Assembly: GCF_000015265.1 (NCBI RefSeq) | Contig: NC_008699.1 | Span: forward strand, 4,836,001-4,900,000 | DNA: 64,000 bases | Direction of reading: 5' to 3' | DNA from: Nocardioides sp. JS614 | Lineage (GTDB): Bacteria > Actinomycetota > Actinomycetes > Propionibacteriales > Nocardioidaceae | Shown: positions 1-7,963 of the stretch, in pieces | Layout: the number at the start of each line of letters is the position of its first letter | How positions within the stretch are numbered: position 1 is the stretch's first letter | Notes under the pieces: model-generated | Databases searched by the model: none | Seen by the model: only the letters and a program-made list of their open reading frames with translations | Told to the model about the DNA's origin: nothing | Made by a program: the position numbers and the translations under genes

Positions 1-193
1 ACTTGGTGAGGCCGTCCTTGACGTCCTTGGCGGCGTCCTTGACGTGCTCGCCCGCGTTCTTGACCTTGCCCTCGGCCTGGTCGGCCTTGCCCTCGGCCTC
101 CAGGTCACGGTCGCCCGTGGCCCGGCCGGTCGACTCCTTGACCTGGCCGCCGGCCTCTTCGAGCTTGTGCTTGGCCTTGTCACCGATTCCCAT
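1..193 (-). CDS. CsbD-family stress protein (3' end at or beyond window edge)
   Basis: The minus strand reads MGIGDKAKHKLEEAGGQ and continues as a highly charged Lys/Glu/Asp/Ala helix with repeated K-(D/N)-A-G and E-G-K-A-D-Q-A-E-G-K motifs, the hallmark of the CsbD family (PF05532). These are small (~60-70 residue) soluble proteins induced by general stress; their biochemical role is unknown. The ATG is preceded by a clear AGGAGG ribosome binding site about 6 nt away. Sixty-four codons are visible and the next codon begins with T at the window edge, so the stop is probably right there. It stands upstream of, and in the same direction as, the EthA-like gene's downstream end. Confidence 0.85.
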   Translation of the reverse strand, partial: MGIGDKAKHKLEEAGGQVKESTGRATGDRDLEAEGKADQAEGKVKNAGEHVKDAAKDVKDGLTK

Positions 194-250
194 GGCTGCC
201 TCCTCGTGGCTCCTTCGTCGTGACAAGGGGAGCGGTGACCGTTCCGGGCC

Positions 251-1690
251 TCAGCGAAACGTGAGGACCCCGTCGTCGATGCGGTCGTGGTTGATCGAGC
301 GCACGTCGCGCAGGTAGTTCTGCCGCAGCTTCCACGGCTCGCGGTCACCCTGCTTGGGGAGCTCGTCCAGCGCCCGGAGGATGTAGCCCGAGCTGAAGTC
401 GATCAGCCGCTGCTCGCCGACCGACGGGTCGCGCGGCGCCACGGCGCGACGTACGCCGTGCTCGTCGAGGTAGGTCAGCAGCCGGCACACGAAGTCGGCC
501 ACCAGGTCGGCCTTCAGCGTCCAGGAGGCGTTGGTGTAGCCGATCGTGAAGACGAAGTTGGGCACGTCGCTGAGCATCAGCGCCTTGTAGGTCATCGTGT
601 CCTGCATCTTCACCGGCACCCCGTCGACGACCAGCTCGACGCCGCCCATCGCCTTGAGGGTCAGGCCGGTGGCGGTCACCACGACGTCGGCCTCGAGCTC
701 CTCCCCGGAGCGCAGCCGGATCCCCGTCTCGGTGAAGGTGTCGATGTGGTCGGTGACCACGGACGCGCGGCCGGCGCGCATCGCCTTGAAGAGGTCGCCG
801 TCCGGGACGAAGCACAGCCGCTGGTCCCACGGGTCGTACGCCGGCTTGAAGTGCACGTCGACGTCGACCCCGGCGGGCAGCTGCTTGGCGGTCATCTTGC
901 GGAGCAGGCTCTTCACGAGCTCGGGACGCCGCTGGGCGAGCTGGTACGTCGTGACCGCGAGCAGGATCGCCTTCCACCGCACGATCGGGTAGCTGACGCG
1001 GGTGGGCAGCCGGCGCAGCCGGGTCGCGAGCGGGTCGCGGCCGGGCAGCGAGAGGATGTAGGTCGGGGACCGTTGGAGCATCGTGACGTGACCGGCGCCG
1101 GCCTCGGCCAGCGCCGGGACGAGGGTCACCGCGGTCGCCCCGGACCCGATCACGACGACCTTCTTGCCCGCGTAGTCGAGGTCGTCCGGCCAGTGCTGGG
1201 GGTGCACGACAGGGCCGTGGAACCGCTCCTGGCCGGGCAGCTCCGGGGCGAAGCCCCGGTCGTAGTCGTAGTAGCCGCCGCAGGCCCAGAGCAGGTTGGT
1301 CGTGAAGGTGCGCACCTCGCCGTCGTGGTCGACCTCGACCGTCCAGAGGTCGGTCCCGGAGTCCCAGCTCGCGCTGACGACCCGGTGCCGGTAGCGGATC
1401 AGCTCGTCGACGGCGTACTCCCGGGCGACGGTGCGCAGGTACTCCAGGATCGAGGCGCCGTCGGCGAGCGCGGTGTCACCGGGCCACGGCCGCCACTTGA
1501 AGCCGAAGGTGAACATGTCGGAGTCCGAGCGGATGCCGGGGTAGCGGAACAGGTCCCAGGTACCGCCACTGGCCTCGCGCGCCTCGAGCACGGCGACACT
1601 GCGGCCGGGGTGCTCGGTGCGCAGCCGGCAGGCGGCGCCGATCCCGGACAGTCCGGCGCCGATGATGAGGACGTCCACGTGCTCGGTCAT
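251..1690 (-). CDS. ethA: EthA-like flavin-dependent Baeyer-Villiger monooxygenase
   Basis: Predicted FAD/NADPH-dependent type I Baeyer-Villiger monooxygenase of 479 residues, inserting oxygen next to ketones. Visible motifs: FAD Rossmann GAGLSG at residues 11-16, the type I fingerprint F-x-G-x3-H-x3-W-P at 157-168, and the second nucleotide-binding IGSGATA at 181-187. The start MTEHVDV, the GGTWDLFRYPGIRSDSDMF segment, QRSPTYI, PWDQRLC, YTNASWTLKADLV and LRSLDELPKQG-like blocks match remembered Mycobacterium tuberculosis EthA, the ethionamide-activating enzyme, almost block for block, and the length is the same. No adjacent TetR (EthR) gene is present, unlike in mycobacteria. The natural substrate cannot be read from sequence. 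Confidence 0.9.
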   Translation of the reverse strand: MTEHVDVLIIGAGLSGIGAACRLRTEHPGRSVAVLEAREASGGTWDLFRYPGIRSDSDMFTFGFKWRPWPGDTALADGASILEYLRTVAREYAVDELIRYRHRVVSASWDSGTDLWTVEVDHDGEVRTFTTNLLWACGGYYDYDRGFAPELPGQERFHGPVVHPQHWPDDLDYAGKKVVVIGSGATAVTLVPALAEAGAGHVTMLQRSPTYILSLPGRDPLATRLRRLPTRVSYPIVRWKAILLAVTTYQLAQRRPELVKSLLRKMTAKQLPAGVDVDVHFKPAYDPWDQRLCFVPDGDLFKAMRAGRASVVTDHIDTFTETGIRLRSGEELEADVVVTATGLTLKAMGGVELVVDGVPVKMQDTMTYKALMLSDVPNFVFTIGYTNASWTLKADLVADFVCRLLTYLDEHGVRRAVAPRDPSVGEQRLIDFSSGYILRALDELPKQGDREPWKLRQNYLRDVRSINHDRIDDGVLTFR

Positions 1691-1728
1691 GGGCAGACCC
1701 TACTGAATCCGTGTCAATGAGTCTTGCG

Positions 1729-2460
1729 TCAACGAGCGTAGAGCGCGACGAACCGGGCGAGCAGCCGCGGGGGGTGCTCCACGGTGCTGCCGCGGGCCAT
1801 CGCGAGCAGGCCGTCGAGCTCGTCGGGCTCGAAGTAGCCGTGGTGGCGGTAGGTCTCGATGCGCAGGGCGAGGCCGTCGCCGTCGAGCTCGGGGTGGAAC
1901 TGGGTGGCGTAGACGTTGCTGCCCATCCGAAACGCCTGCACCGGGCAGGTGTCCGAGGAGGCCAGCAGCACCGCACCGACCGGGAGCCTGGCCACCGCCT
2001 CCTTGTGGCCGAGGAACGCGTCGAACGCCGGGGGCATCGCGCCCAGCAGCGGGTCGAGCATGCCGGCCTCGGTCAGGGTGATCCGCCGGCTGGAGATCGG
2101 CTCGCCGTAGGTGCGGTCGACCAGGCCGCCGCGCAGCCCGCCGAGCACGCCGACGCCGTAGCAGGCGCCCAGGAACGGGAAGTCGGCGTCGAGCACCTGC
2201 TCCGCCAGGCGCCGCAGGTCGGCCTCGGCACGCCGCTGCACCGGCGACTTGGTCTGGTCGGGGTCGCTGGAGTTGAACGGCCCGCCGCCCAGCACGATGC
2301 CGGACAGGCCGTCGAGGTCGACCGGTCCGAGCTCGTCGCGCTCGACGCGGATCCGGCGTACGTCGCGCTCCTCGAGCCCGGCGCAGCGCAGGACGGCGGC
2401 GTACTCGCTGTCCGCGGCCTCGTCCTCCGCGCGCGTGCCCAGGAAGAGGAACGGCTTCAT
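1729..2460 (-). CDS. class I glutamine amidotransferase-like protein
   Basis: A 243-residue stand-alone class I glutamine amidotransferase domain. Nucleophile Cys100 lies in FLGACYG, with the oxyanion strand VLGGGPFN before it and the His189/Glu191 pair in QFHPE, so the triad is complete. Similar proteins are annotated as GMP-synthase-like amidotransferases, but no synthetase partner is visible here. The start MKPFLFL is chosen because a GGGG run lies a few bases upstream and family members begin this way; an alternative in-frame ATG at 2472 overlaps the stop of the upstream CoA-transferase gene (ATGA), so the two genes are translationally coupled in either case. Substrate unknown. Confidence 0.8.
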   Translation of the reverse strand: MKPFLFLGTRAEDEAADSEYAAVLRCAGLEERDVRRIRVERDELGPVDLDGLSGIVLGGGPFNSSDPDQTKSPVQRRAEADLRRLAEQVLDADFPFLGACYGVGVLGGLRGGLVDRTYGEPISSRRITLTEAGMLDPLLGAMPPAFDAFLGHKEAVARLPVGAVLLASSDTCPVQAFRMGSNVYATQFHPELDGDGLALRIETYRHHGYFEPDELDGLLAMARGSTVEHPPRLLARFVALYAR

Positions 2461-2468
2461 GCGCCCCA

Positions 2469-3626
2469 TCATCCCTGGACGGCGGCCCCGCTCTCGAGCA
2501 GCGCTTCCACGCCGGTCACGCCCCAGGCGGCGAGCGCCTCGCGGGTGCTCTGCCCGGCGTCCTCGGCGGTGCGGCCGAGGGTGGCCGCGGTGCGCGAGAA
2601 GCGCGGCGCGGGCGCGGGCTGGAGGTAGCCGTCGCGCTCGACGAGGACGCCGCGCGCCCTCATGTGCGGGTGCTCGGCGGCCTCGGTGAGCGGGATGATC
2701 CCGGCGACGCAGGCGTCGGTGCCCTCGAACAGCTCGACCCACTCGGCCTGGGTGCGGGTGCGGAACGTGTCGGCGATCAGCGTCCGCAGCGCCTCGGCCC
2801 GGTCCGCGTCGTAGCGGTCGGGGGCGCGGTCCGCGATCCCGAGCAGCCGGACGAACTCGTCGTAGAACTGCGGCTCGAGGGCGCCCACGGACATGTGCTT
2901 GCCGTCCGCGGTCTCGTAGATGTCGTAGTAGGGGACGCCGCCGTCGAGCAGGTTGGCGGCCCGCTCCTCCTTGAACGTGCCGGCCGCGAGGAACGCGGCC
3001 GCCATCGTGTTCAGGTGGGCGGTGCCGTCGACGATCGCGGCGTCGACCACCTGGCCCTGGCCGGAGGCGCGGGCCTCGAGGAGCGCGGCGAGGACGCCGA
3101 TGACGAGGTACGTCGAGCCGCCGCCGAAGTCGCCCAGCAGGTTTCCCGGGAAGTGCGGGCGGGCCTTGTCCTGGCCCAGGCCGTGCAGCGCGCCGGTGAT
3201 CGAGATGTAGTTCAGGTCGTGGCCGGCGACCTGGGCGAACGGACCGTCCTGCCCCCACCCGGTCATCCGGCCGTAGACCAGCCGCGGGTTGCGCTCGTGG
3301 CACACCTCGGGTCCGAAGCCGAGGCGCTCGGCCACGCCGGGGCGCATCCCCTCGACGAGGACGTCGGCGCCGGCCACGAGCTCCAGGACCGTCCGGATCG
3401 CGTCGGGGTGCTTGAGGTCGAGCGCCACGCTCGGGCGGCCGCGGTTGAGGAACATGTGCGGGCCGCCACCGGCGAGCAGCTGCCCTCCGGGCCGCTCGAC
3501 GCGGATCACGTCCGCGCCGAGGTCGGCCAGCGTCATGCAGGCGTGCGGCCCCGGCCCGATGCCCGCGATCTCGACGACCTTCACACCCCGGAGGGGTCCG
3601 GTGCCCTGGCCCAGCTCGATGCTCAT
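2469..3626 (-). CDS. CaiB/BaiF CoA-transferase family III, alpha-methylacyl-CoA racemase-like
   Basis: 385 residues, normal for family III CoA-transferases and alpha-methylacyl-CoA racemases. It opens with GVKVVEIAGIGPGPHACMTLADLGADVIRVE-type sequence, followed by NRGRPSVALDLK, the GHDLNYISITGAL block (GHDxNY carries the catalytic His of the racemase subgroup) and VVDAAIVDGT. The GHDxNY motif favours racemization of 2-methyl-branched acyl-CoAs over CoA transfer between acids, but the two cannot be separated with certainty. It is first of a two-gene unit with the amidotransferase, stop and start overlapping. The upstream space is shared with the divergent DUF559 gene. Confidence 0.88.
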   Translation of the reverse strand: MSIELGQGTGPLRGVKVVEIAGIGPGPHACMTLADLGADVIRVERPGGQLLAGGGPHMFLNRGRPSVALDLKHPDAIRTVLELVAGADVLVEGMRPGVAERLGFGPEVCHERNPRLVYGRMTGWGQDGPFAQVAGHDLNYISITGALHGLGQDKARPHFPGNLLGDFGGGSTYLVIGVLAALLEARASGQGQVVDAAIVDGTAHLNTMAAAFLAAGTFKEERAANLLDGGVPYYDIYETADGKHMSVGALEPQFYDEFVRLLGIADRAPDRYDADRAEALRTLIADTFRTRTQAEWVELFEGTDACVAGIIPLTEAAEHPHMRARGVLVERDGYLQPAPAPRFSRTAATLGRTAEDAGQSTREALAAWGVTGVEALLESGAAVQG

Positions 3627-3729
3627 GTGGGCGATTGTGACAGAAGTGCTGTCAGGGTCGTCGCGCTCTCGTCCACAGCCACGCCCGGCGCCGGTGGTGC
3701 TCAGCCATCCTGGCGACCACCATGCGGGC

Positions 3730-4719
3730 ATGGTGCCGACCCCCGATCCGGGCCCGCCCCGCGGGCTGGATGCCGCCGCGCTCGCGCGGCTGCTCGGCGA
3801 CCAGTCGGGCGTGGTCTCGCGCGCGCAGGTGGTGGCTTGCGGCGGCGCACCCCACGACCTTGGCCGCCTGGTCCGTCGCCGCGAGCTCGTGCGGGTGCTC
3901 CCCGGCGTCTTCGTCGACCACACCGGCCGGCCGACCTGGCTGCAGCGCGCCTGGGCCGGCTGCCTGTACTACGAGCCTGCGGCGCTGGCCGGACCCTCGG
4001 CGCTGCGGGCGGTCTCGGGCCCCGGCTGGCGGCACCACGACGATTCGGGGCCGGTCGACCTGGCGCTCGACGTCTCCCGCCGGTGCGTCGACGCTCCGGG
4101 ATACCGGGTCCGTCGCGTCACCGGCCTGGCGGCCAAGGTCCAGTGGAACATGTCGCCGCCGCGGATCCGGGTGGAGGAGGCGGCGCTCGACGAGGCACTC
4201 CGGCAGCCGAGCCGCTTCGCGATGATCGGCGTGCTCGCCGACATCTGCCAGTCCCGCCGTACCACGGCGCACCGGGTGCTGGAGGCCGCCGGAGAGCGGG
4301 GTCGACTGACCGACCGCTCCTTGCTGTGCGGCGTCCTCGCCGACATCGCGGACGGCACCTGCTCCACGCTCGAGCACGCCTATCTCGACCTGGTCGAGCG
4401 AGCGCACGGACTGCCCGTCGGGCGGCGTCAGCAGCCCGGGTCCTCCGAGCGGTCCGGGGTGCTCCGCGACGTCGACTACGACCCACTGCTCTTCCTGGTC
4501 GAGCTCGACGGCCGGCTCTTCCACGACACCTCCGGCCAGCGGGACCGCGATCTCGACCGCGACCTCGACGCCGCCGTCGACGGCCGCCGGACCGTGCGCC
4601 TGGGGTGGGGCCAGGTCATCGACCGCCCGTGCCGCACCGCCGCCCGGGTGGCGGCCCTGCTCGCCCGGGCCGGCTGGACGGGTACGCCCACCCGATGTGG
4701 GCCCGATTGCCGGCTCTAG
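3730..4719 (+). CDS. winged-helix / DUF559 protein (AbiEi-like N-terminus)
   Basis: 329 residues. The N-terminus (about 12-60) has the pattern of the AbiEi antitoxin-type winged helix: LLGDQSGVVSRAQ, then RRRELVRVLPGVFVDH. The C-terminal third carries VELDGRLFHD followed by an Arg/Asp-rich R-D-x-D-L-D-R-D helix, as in DUF559 proteins that share the very-short-patch-repair endonuclease fold. Such proteins are highly multiplied in actinobacterial genomes and are mostly orphan; no AbiEii toxin gene is adjacent, so calling it half of a toxin-antitoxin pair would be unsupported. An alternative GTG start lies one codon downstream. It converges on the ABC transporter across a strong hairpin. Confidence 0.75.
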   Translation: MVPTPDPGPPRGLDAAALARLLGDQSGVVSRAQVVACGGAPHDLGRLVRRRELVRVLPGVFVDHTGRPTWLQRAWAGCLYYEPAALAGPSALRAVSGPGWRHHDDSGPVDLALDVSRRCVDAPGYRVRRVTGLAAKVQWNMSPPRIRVEEAALDEALRQPSRFAMIGVLADICQSRRTTAHRVLEAAGERGRLTDRSLLCGVLADIADGTCSTLEHAYLDLVERAHGLPVGRRQQPGSSERSGVLRDVDYDPLLFLVELDGRLFHDTSGQRDRDLDRDLDAAVDGRRTVRLGWGQVIDRPCRTAARVAALLARAGWTGTPTRCGPDCRL

Positions 4720-4736
4720 CCCGGGGTCGCTCGGGT

Positions 4737-4779
4737 AGGTGGAGTCTGTGACGCGCCTGGTGCGTCACAGACTCCACCT
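4737..4779. terminator. bidirectional hairpin between convergent genes
   Basis: Perfect inverted repeat with 18-bp arms (4737-4754 and 4762-4779) and a 7-nt loop, centred in the 98-bp gap between the DUF559 gene and the ABC transporter ATPase gene, which face each other. No long T-run follows on either strand. It is most simply a two-way terminator. Confidence 0.7.
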
Positions 4780-4817
4780 TGTCGGCGTCGGGTCCCGGAG
4801 TTCGGGTTCGGCTCAGC

Positions 4818-5555
4818 TCAGCCCGGCAGCACCCGCCGCAGGAAGTGCCGGGTCCGCTCCTCGCGGGGGTTGCTGAAGATCTCGGCGGGCGGGCCCTGCT
4901 CGAGGATCCGGCCCTGGTCGAGGAAGCAGACCCGGGTGGCGACGTCGCGGGCGAAGGCCATCTCGTGGGTGGCGAGCACCATCGTCATCCCGCGCTCGGC
5001 CTCGGCGCGGACGATCTCGAGGACCTCGCCGACCAGCTCGGGGTCGAGGGCCGCGGTGATCTCGTCGAGCAGCAGCAGGGTCGGGTGCGTGCACAGCGCG
5101 CGGACCAGGGCGGCGCGCTGCTGCTGGCCACCGGAGAGCTTGTCGGGGTGCTTCGCGGCCTGGTCGGCCAACCCGAAGCGCTCGAGCAGCTCGCGGGCAC
5201 GCGCCTCGGCGTCGGCGCGCCGTACGCCGTGCACCTGGCGCGGCGCGAGCGTGCAGTTGTCCAGCACGGTCAGGTGGGGGAACAGGTTGTAGGCCTGGAA
5301 GACCATGCCGATCCGCTTGCGGACCGCCCGCGCGTCGACGCGCGGGTCGGAGATCTCCGCACCCTCGAACCGGATCACCCCGTCGTCGATGTCCTCGAGC
5401 AGGTTCAGGCAGCGCAGCAGCGTGGACTTGCCGGACCCCGACGAGCCGATCAGGCAGATCACGTCGTGCGGCGCCACCGCCAAGGAGACGTCGTCGAGCA
5501 CGACCTTGTCGCCGTAGGACTTGCGCAGTCCGGTGATCTCGAGCAGCGCGCTCAT
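4818..5555 (-). CDS. polar amino-acid ABC transporter, ATP-binding subunit (GlnQ type)
   Basis: 245 residues, complete ABC ATPase: Walker A GSSGSGKST, Q-loop in MVFQAYNLFPHLTV, signature LSGGQQQR, Walker B LLLLDEITAALDPE and the switch His in ATHEM. The MVFQxYNLFPH segment and the FSNPREERTRHFL ending are typical of the GlnQ/HisP polar amino-acid importer class. It is last of a three-gene operon; its ATG overlaps the stop of the permease gene by four bases (ATGA). It would energise uptake of the ligand of the adjacent binding lipoprotein; the specificity cannot be read from sequence. Confidence 0.93.
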   Translation of the reverse strand: MSALLEITGLRKSYGDKVVLDDVSLAVAPHDVICLIGSSGSGKSTLLRCLNLLEDIDDGVIRFEGAEISDPRVDARAVRKRIGMVFQAYNLFPHLTVLDNCTLAPRQVHGVRRADAEARARELLERFGLADQAAKHPDKLSGGQQQRAALVRALCTHPTLLLLDEITAALDPELVGEVLEIVRAEAERGMTMVLATHEMAFARDVATRVCFLDQGRILEQGPPAEIFSNPREERTRHFLRRVLPG

Positions 5556-6403
5556 CGCGACCCCCGCTCCCGCTCCATCATCCGCCGGCCCATCCAGTCG
5601 GTGAATCGCGCGATCGGGATGGTCAGCGCCACGAAGAACGCCGCGGTGACGAGGTACGGGGTGTAGTTGAAGTTGAAGTTGCCGTAGTCCTGGGCGGCGA
5701 ACAGCGATTCGAAGACGCCGACCGCACCGACCAGTGCCGTGTCCTTCTGCAGCGACACGAAGTCGTTGATCAACGGGGGTACGACGCGGCGCACCCCCTG
5801 GGGCAGCACCACGAACCGCATCGCCTGCGCCCGGCTGAGCCCCAGCGCCTCGGCGCTCGCCACCTGGGAGGGGTGCACCGAGTCGATGCCGGCGCGGATC
5901 ACCTCGGCGACGTAGGCGCCGTACGACAGCACCAGCGCGGCCGTCCCCAGCACCGCGAGGTCGTTCGGCACCCCCTGCAGCCCCAGGGCGGGGATGCCGA
6001 ACGCGAACAGGAACACCACGAGGATCGTGGGCACGCCGCGGAAGAAGTCGGTGTAGACGACCGCCAGCAGCCGGATCGGCGTCAGCAGGGGGGAGACGGT
6101 GCTGCGCACGATCGCCACCGCGCCGCCGAGCAGCAGGATCAGCGGCTCCGCGGCCAGGAACATCTTCACGTTGAGCCAGAAGCCCTTCGCGATGTCCGGG
6201 AACGACTCCTTGGCGTCCGGCCACGAGAGGAAGGTCTCCCGGACCCGGGGCCAGCCCGGCGACGAGGTCAAGCCCACGACGAGGAGGCCGAGCACGACGA
6301 CGGTGGCGGCGGTCGCGAGCAGCACCCCGCGGCGCCGGATCGAGCGCCGGACCCGGGCCCGCTCCCGCTCCCGCTCGCTCGGGGTCCGGTCGACCGCGCT
6401 CAC
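5552..6403 (-). CDS. polar amino-acid ABC transporter permease (HisM/GlnP type)
   Basis: About 283 residues: an Arg-rich cytoplasmic N-terminus, a first membrane helix (VLLATAATVVVLGLLVVGL), then the HisMQ-type permease domain with the EAA loop ASAEALGLSRAQAMRFVVLPQ, which contacts the ATPase. Membrane segments include TILVVFLFAFGIPALGL and a terminal TAAFFVALTIPIARF. GTG at 6401-6403 is chosen because it overlaps the stop of the binding-protein gene (GTGA), the same arrangement as at the next junction; longer starts would run into that gene. Middle gene of the importer operon. Confidence 0.9.
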   Translation of the reverse strand: MSAVDRTPSERERERARVRRSIRRRGVLLATAATVVVLGLLVVGLTSSPGWPRVRETFLSWPDAKESFPDIAKGFWLNVKMFLAAEPLILLLGGAVAIVRSTVSPLLTPIRLLAVVYTDFFRGVPTILVVFLFAFGIPALGLQGVPNDLAVLGTAALVLSYGAYVAEVIRAGIDSVHPSQVASAEALGLSRAQAMRFVVLPQGVRRVVPPLINDFVSLQKDTALVGAVGVFESLFAAQDYGNFNFNYTPYLVTAAFFVALTIPIARFTDWMGRRMMERERGSR

Positions 6404-7293
6404 TCCAGCACGGGCACGTCGACCGTGTCGGACAGCCACTGCTGCTCGATGCCGGCGAGGGTGCCGTCGCTCTTCAGCGCCGCGAGTGCCTCGTCGACGC
6501 AGGTGACCAGCGGGTTGCCCTTCTCGAAGAGCATCCCGAACTGCTCCTGCTCACCGCTGAACTGGAACTGTCCGGCGAGCGTGCTGCCGGGGATCTCCAC
6601 GGCGGTGATGTAGAACGCGGTCGGCAGGTCGGCGACGATCGCGTCGACCTGACCGTTGAGCAGAGCCTGCTTGGCGGCGTTGGTGTTCTGGAAGACCAGC
6701 GGGTCGCTGTCGGGCTGGATCTGGTCGCGGATCGCGGTCAGGCTGGTAGTGCCGGTCTGCGCGCCGAGCTTGAGCCCGGCGAGGTCGGCCAGCGAGGTCG
6801 GCGTCGCGCCGTCCTTCTTCAGCGTGATCACGGCCTGGGCGGCCGAGTAGTAGCCGTCGGAGAAGTCGACGACCTCGGCCCGCTGGGGCGTGATCGAGAT
6901 CTGGTTGATGTCGAAGTCGAACTTCTTCGGGCCCGGGGCGTAGGAGTTGTTGAACGGCACCTTGACCCACATCACCTCGTCGGCGCTGAAACCGAGCTGC
7001 TCGGCGACGGCGTACGCCACGGCCGACTCGAAGCCCTTGCCGTTCGTCGGGTCGTTGTCGACGAACCAGGGCTCGTACGCCGGGGAGTCGGTGCCGATCG
7101 TGAGCATCGGGTGCTCGCTGACCAGCGGGAGGCTCTCCTTCGCGCACTGGTCGGCGGGGGCGCTGGAGCCCGCGGTGTCCGAGGCGGCCGGGTCGGAGGC
7201 CGTCGTGGGCCCGCCGTCCGACTCGGGGGCGCACGCGGCCGCGGCGAGCAGCAGGGGCAGGGCGGCGATCGTCAGGGAACCACGCAGGCGCAT
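6400..7293 (-). CDS. amino-acid ABC transporter substrate-binding lipoprotein
   Basis: 297 residues. Signal peptide with a lipobox L-A-A-A-A-C, lipidated Cys at position 21, then a Ser/Asp/Pro-rich linker. The mature part is a family 3 solute-binding protein: LTIGTDSPAYEPWFVDND, KGFESAVAYAVAEQLG, FDFDINQISITPQRAEVVDFSDGYY and LGAQTGTTS. It captures a small polar solute, probably an amino acid, outside the membrane and delivers it to the permease encoded next. First gene of the operon. The Cys pair formed by the residue in QCAKE and the one in TCVDEAL may stabilise the fold. Confidence 0.92.
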   Translation of the reverse strand: MRLRGSLTIAALPLLLAAAACAPESDGGPTTASDPAASDTAGSSAPADQCAKESLPLVSEHPMLTIGTDSPAYEPWFVDNDPTNGKGFESAVAYAVAEQLGFSADEVMWVKVPFNNSYAPGPKKFDFDINQISITPQRAEVVDFSDGYYSAAQAVITLKKDGATPTSLADLAGLKLGAQTGTTSLTAIRDQIQPDSDPLVFQNTNAAKQALLNGQVDAIVADLPTAFYITAVEIPGSTLAGQFQFSGEQEQFGMLFEKGNPLVTCVDEALAALKSDGTLAGIEQQWLSDTVDVPVLE

Positions 7294-7382
7294 GGGTGCA
7301 GCGTAGGACCAGGCTCCGGGGTGCTGGCGACCTTCGGGCATTTGGTGGACGACGTCGTGACGCGGGCCACGTCGCACCTTCT

Positions 7383-7396
7383 TGCAACTCGTTGCA
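7383..7396. promoter_or_regulatory. candidate PadR operator
   Basis: Inverted repeat TGCAAC-TC-GTTGCA, 21 bp upstream of the PadR ATG. A short perfect palindrome right before a PadR gene suggests an autoregulatory site, and an AGGA ribosome binding site follows at 7407-7410. Inferred only from position and symmetry. Confidence 0.45.
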
Positions 7397-7417
7397 TAGG
7401 TCGGCCAGGATCTGCGC

Positions 7418-7963
7418 ATGGCCCTCGAGCACGCCCTCCTCGTCGCGCTGCGCGAGCAGCCGGCGTCCGGCCTGGACCTCGCGAAGCGCTTCGACCGCTC
7501 GATCGGGTTCTTCTGGCACGCCACGCACCAGCAGATCTACCGGGTGCTGGCCCGGATGGACGCCGACGGCTGGGTCCGGGTCACCACGGTCGAGCAGACC
7601 GGGCGGCCGGACAAGAAGGTGTACGACGTCACGCCGGCCGGCGCCGAGGTGCTCGGCTCCTGGCTGGCCGCGCCGTCGGAGGCCGAGCCGCTGCGCAGCG
7701 AGCTCGCGGTCAAGCTGCGCGGCGCGTCGTTCGGGGACCGCGACGCCGTGCTGGAGGTGGTGCGCGGCAACCTGGCCGACCACCGGCTCCGCCTGGACCA
7801 CTACCGCGGCCTGATGGCGCGCGACTATCCCCGACCCGACGAGCTCCGCGACCCGCTCGAGCTCGACCAGTACCTCGTGCTGCGCGGCGGCATCCTCCTG
7901 GAGGAGATGTGGATCGCATGGCTGACCGAGTACCTCGACCGACACGACAAGGCACGCCGATGA
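7418..7963 (+). CDS. PadR-family transcriptional regulator
   Basis: 181 residues. N-terminal winged helix (EHALLVALREQPASGLDLAKRF, then FFWHATHQQIYRVLARMDADGWV and the wing GRPDKKVYDVTPAG), followed by the C-terminal alpha-helical dimerisation domain typical of PadR subfamily 2 (VRGNLADHRLRLDHYRGL ... GILLEEMWIAWLTEYL). It is translationally coupled (ATGA) to the reductase gene downstream, so it probably controls that gene and itself in response to an aromatic or fatty ligand. The palindrome at 7383-7396 is the likely operator. Confidence 0.92.
   Translation: MALEHALLVALREQPASGLDLAKRFDRSIGFFWHATHQQIYRVLARMDADGWVRVTTVEQTGRPDKKVYDVTPAGAEVLGSWLAAPSEAEPLRSELAVKLRGASFGDRDAVLEVVRGNLADHRLRLDHYRGLMARDYPRPDELRDPLELDQYLVLRGGILLEEMWIAWLTEYLDRHDKARR

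Noticed and set aside
287..1720. Long plus-strand frame opposite the EthA-like gene, and many similar antisense frames throughout
   Set aside because: Typical open shadows of very GC-rich genes: compositionally biased (Arg/Gly/Pro/Val/His) and without any recognisable motif.
3730..4719. AbiE-type toxin-antitoxin system
   Set aside because: Only the antitoxin-like winged helix with a DUF559 domain is present; no AbiEii nucleotidyltransferase toxin gene is adjacent.
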